Shown here: positions 61,533 to 64,000 of the stretch, piece after piece | How the letters are laid out: every line of letters starts with the position of its first letter | Numbering within the stretch: the stretch's first letter is position 1 | Position numbers and translations under genes: made by a program | Notes under the pieces: generated by a model | Databases searched by the model: none | Told to the model about the DNA's origin: nothing | Seen by the model: only the letters and a program-made list of their open reading frames with translations | Assembly (NCBI GenBank): GCA_030762935.1 | Contig: CM060890.1 | Coordinates: forward strand, 66,590,765-66,654,764 | Reading direction: 5' to 3' | DNA from: Hymenopus coronatus | Lineage: Eukaryota > Arthropoda > Insecta > Mantodea > Hymenopodidae | Length of the DNA stretch: 64,000 nt

Positions 61533-62741
61533 TTTTTATCTTCGTAATTTTTGTTCTGATGAGCAAAATTGCTAAATGTATACTTAAAATTGCATTATTT
61601 AAAAGTCATTTATTGCATACTTGAAATCTGAATTTATACAACTTTCTCTACCTATACTTCAACAAACTATTATTATAAAAGCTTATTTATGTGTCTACTT
61701 CACTTTGAGATTAAATGAGATTAAATTTTTGTAGTTGTGCTTTATTATATATTTCCTTGCATATACAGTTCAATTCCATTTAATTTTCATCCTTTTTAAG
61801 TGCTTTTAAGGGATATCAGTATAACTTATTTACAGTCTTACATAGCTTTTCCATCTTTAAATTCTTCTGTACTACAAAATGCATTTTTTATTGTTTTCAT
61901 AATTTCTGTTGATCGGTTTATATTCCTTATTTCATTTAGTAGTTTATTAGTAATTACTTTATTAGTAATTCAATTTCTATTGAATGATTATTCAACATTC
62001 CTCCTAGTGTTATTCTTCTACACATTTGTTTATTATTTATTTTGCTATTATTCTGATAGCTTTTTTCTACAAATTAAAAACTTTCTCCATTTCTCTTGTC
62101 CAACATTACCCATAGCAAAGTGGATAATAAACCTGTGTTATAGTTTTGCTCTCCATTGTCTTATTGATTTTCTTATTGCATACATGCTTTTATTTATTTG
62201 TGTTGCTGTATGCCCCACATTAGGGTGCCAATATGTTGCTGTTTCATGTGTGTCGTGTTGGTCTACTTTGGAATCGGTCAAGGGTTAGCACTATGAAATA
62301 CTCTATCTACAAACGTGTACATATCTTGTGAAGAATCCATTGTTGCACCAGCTATGCTCGTTCCTGTAGAACACAAGTTATCTCTTACTCAGAGGAGAAA
62401 AGATTGACTGAGATATGCAGCACATGGTAGACTCAAAAATAAAAAAAATAAAAAATAAAAAAAAAAAAAAAAAAAGAGATATTTCACTAAATGAATGCTT
62501 TTATACTTCTCTGTTGCTGAAACACTAACCCTACGAGCGACTCCCGACATAAAAATTCGTGAAAATGACAATATCATTTTAAGTGCTAGTTTCCGTTCTT
62601 GCTGAGTTCGTATTATCTTACTGCAGTAACAGTAATATTAATCTTCGCCTTACATGTAACATTTACGATAAGACTTGCCCGTCAGAGTAATATTTACCCT
62701 GCGAATTCACAATAACAAGTAACAATCACAATATCAAAAAA
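61533..62741. other. PGM3 intron 7 stretch, nothing certain
   Basis: A 162-codon open frame (61800-62288) is Phe/Leu/Ile-rich because the sequence is T-rich. It has no domain and no splice support, so it is not called. A long A-rich tract lies at 62440-62476. Confidence 0.5.
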
Positions 62742-63605
62742 TCTGATGTGTTCCATTCACATGACTTTCTCTATATCTGCAACAAATTATTGTTAAAAAG
62801 CTTATGTTTCTATTTACTTCATACTAATCGAGAAACAATCAGCAGAAATAGTCCTATTACTTGCTTCCTTGTAAGTAGAAGCAAAATAAGGGAGTACTAT
62901 TGGTTAAAGTGATAGTCAAAAGTTGGATGCTATGTGACTGAAGTTCCTTTATTTATATGGACAGGAGTTGACAAATTCCTGTTTGAGAAAAGTATGTTTT
63001 TTAAAGCTGAAACCAAAAAACAATGAGTATCTAAAAATGATCAACTCCACGAAAAAAATGTATATAAGATAAATTGTGTGTTTTAAGTTGCTCTATATTT
63101 TTTGTGTTGTAAGTTTTTGTCCATCTCTTATGGTTTAGCAGTTATGCAAAATTCTGTAAAATTCCTCCAGAATAATTCCTCTTCAGAGGCTATTCCCAGA
63201 AAATTCAAGATATACATTTTATTTGTCAGGTAAATATTTTTAATATACTCAATTTTAATCAAAATCGTTAGAGCCATTTTTGAGAGAATCAAAATTTTCG
63301 AAAAAAATTCCACGTAAAGGGTTGTTTGGGGTGGGGAGATTTTTCTCAAAATCTTTGTGTCCCATTTCTGGAAGATACTAAACTTAAATATTAAGTTTGG
63401 TATTTTACCGACTTTTGGTTTTTGAGTTATCGTGTTCACAGACACACGAACACACACACACACACACACACACACATGGACCTTTTTCTGAAAATGCTTT
63501 CTTTGCATACAGGTGACCCTAAAACATATATTTCTGGTGAAATCTCGGTATCAAATTTTTGGGTGGAGTGCAATACCTTCTCTATACACTAAGTACATAG
63601 TACAT
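62742..63605 (+). repeat. R900 repeat, copy h (reference copy)
   Basis: Well-preserved full copy: CTGATGTGTTCCATTCACATG then ACTTTCTCTATA at the left; AAGTACATAGTACATATAGAG then AAAATAAAAAG at the right. It carries a (CA)n microsatellite at 63450-63475. On the minus strand 63508-63128 is open for 126 codons with TTLYVEFFSKI..ALTILIKI, alignable with copies b and c. Confidence 0.8.
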
Positions 63606-64000
63606 ATAGAGAAAATAAAAAGAAGTAACAATAAGTAAATAGCAAATGAGCCAGTGAACCAAATGAGCCCGATTTCTTGTATGCGCATCACTTAAATGCC
63701 TAAAGCCATCAATATTGCCCTCTTTTCTGATTGGCTAAAATGAAGTGCGAAAGATAGCATTGTCACGTGACTAACTGGGTAATTTCTTTGTATACCACCC
63801 ACGTGATCATTCTTTAAAATGAGAAAATACCACTTTCTAGACTATTATGGGAAAAACCTTCTTTTAACCTTCGTGATGTTACTTGCATTTCTGATGCTCT
63901 AAAAATCTTGCTCTACAATGACATTGTATTCTTAGCCTTAACAAAGCAAGTAACCTTGGTGAGCATAATAGAAGCTTTTACACCCTAATGTTCTGTGTCT
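63606..64000. other. Right end of window, nothing recognised
   Basis: PGM3 intron 7 continues. A less AT-rich patch at 63660-63800 (GATTGGCTAAAATGAAGTGC and TCACGTGACT) has no recognised family. Confidence 0.4.

Noticed and set aside
61800..62288. 162-codon open frame rich in Phe, Leu and Ile, looking like a membrane protein
   Set aside because: The plus strand is T-rich, which alone yields such residues. No domain, no splice support, and it lies inside a PGM3 intron.

Overview
This window looks like animal nuclear DNA, most likely from an insect or another arthropod. It is AT-rich, its genes are split by long introns, and it is crowded with transposable-element debris. I found no prokaryotic, plasmid or CRISPR features. 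The arthropod call rests on arthropod-type mobile elements (mariner/Tc1, Penelope-like, I-type LINE). It also rests on residue choices in the RNA polymerase II exons that, from memory, resemble insect RPB2 more than vertebrate RPB2.

Two conserved housekeeping genes run divergently. On the minus strand, nine exons between 37925 and 535 encode roughly the first 468 residues of RPB2, the second-largest subunit of RNA polymerase II. The gene leaves the window at the left edge. On the plus strand, seven exons between 40525 and 61174 encode roughly the first 264 residues of phosphoacetylglucosamine mutase (PGM3/AGM1), which continues past the right edge. Splice sites, phases and protein continuity agree across every exon except the first PGM3 exon, which is less certain. 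About 2.6 kb separates the two start codons.

Nearly everything else is mobile DNA in introns and the intergenic gap. RPB2 intron 3 (18235-33553) holds a decayed mariner with a 108-bp foldback, two tRNA-derived SINEs, a Penelope-like element (PLE) split by another repeat, a full-length I-type LINE with an 11-bp target-site duplication, a second PLE fragment and a reverse-transcriptase relic. Other introns hold Tc1/mariner pseudogenes, MITEs, a long-inverted-repeat element, PLE pieces, old LINE 3' ends and a hAT-like relic.

Two repeat families recur. One is a tRNA-derived SINE (called SINE-A here, six copies or pieces). The other is an unnamed family of about 0.85-0.9 kb (called R900 here, about ten copies or pieces in both orientations). 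One R900 copy interrupts the PLE reading frame at 23203-24055, so R900 is or was mobile. Three separate PLE copies carry a hammerhead-ribozyme-like core just after the GIY-YIG region. No family names or database matches were available, so family assignments rest on motifs read by eye.
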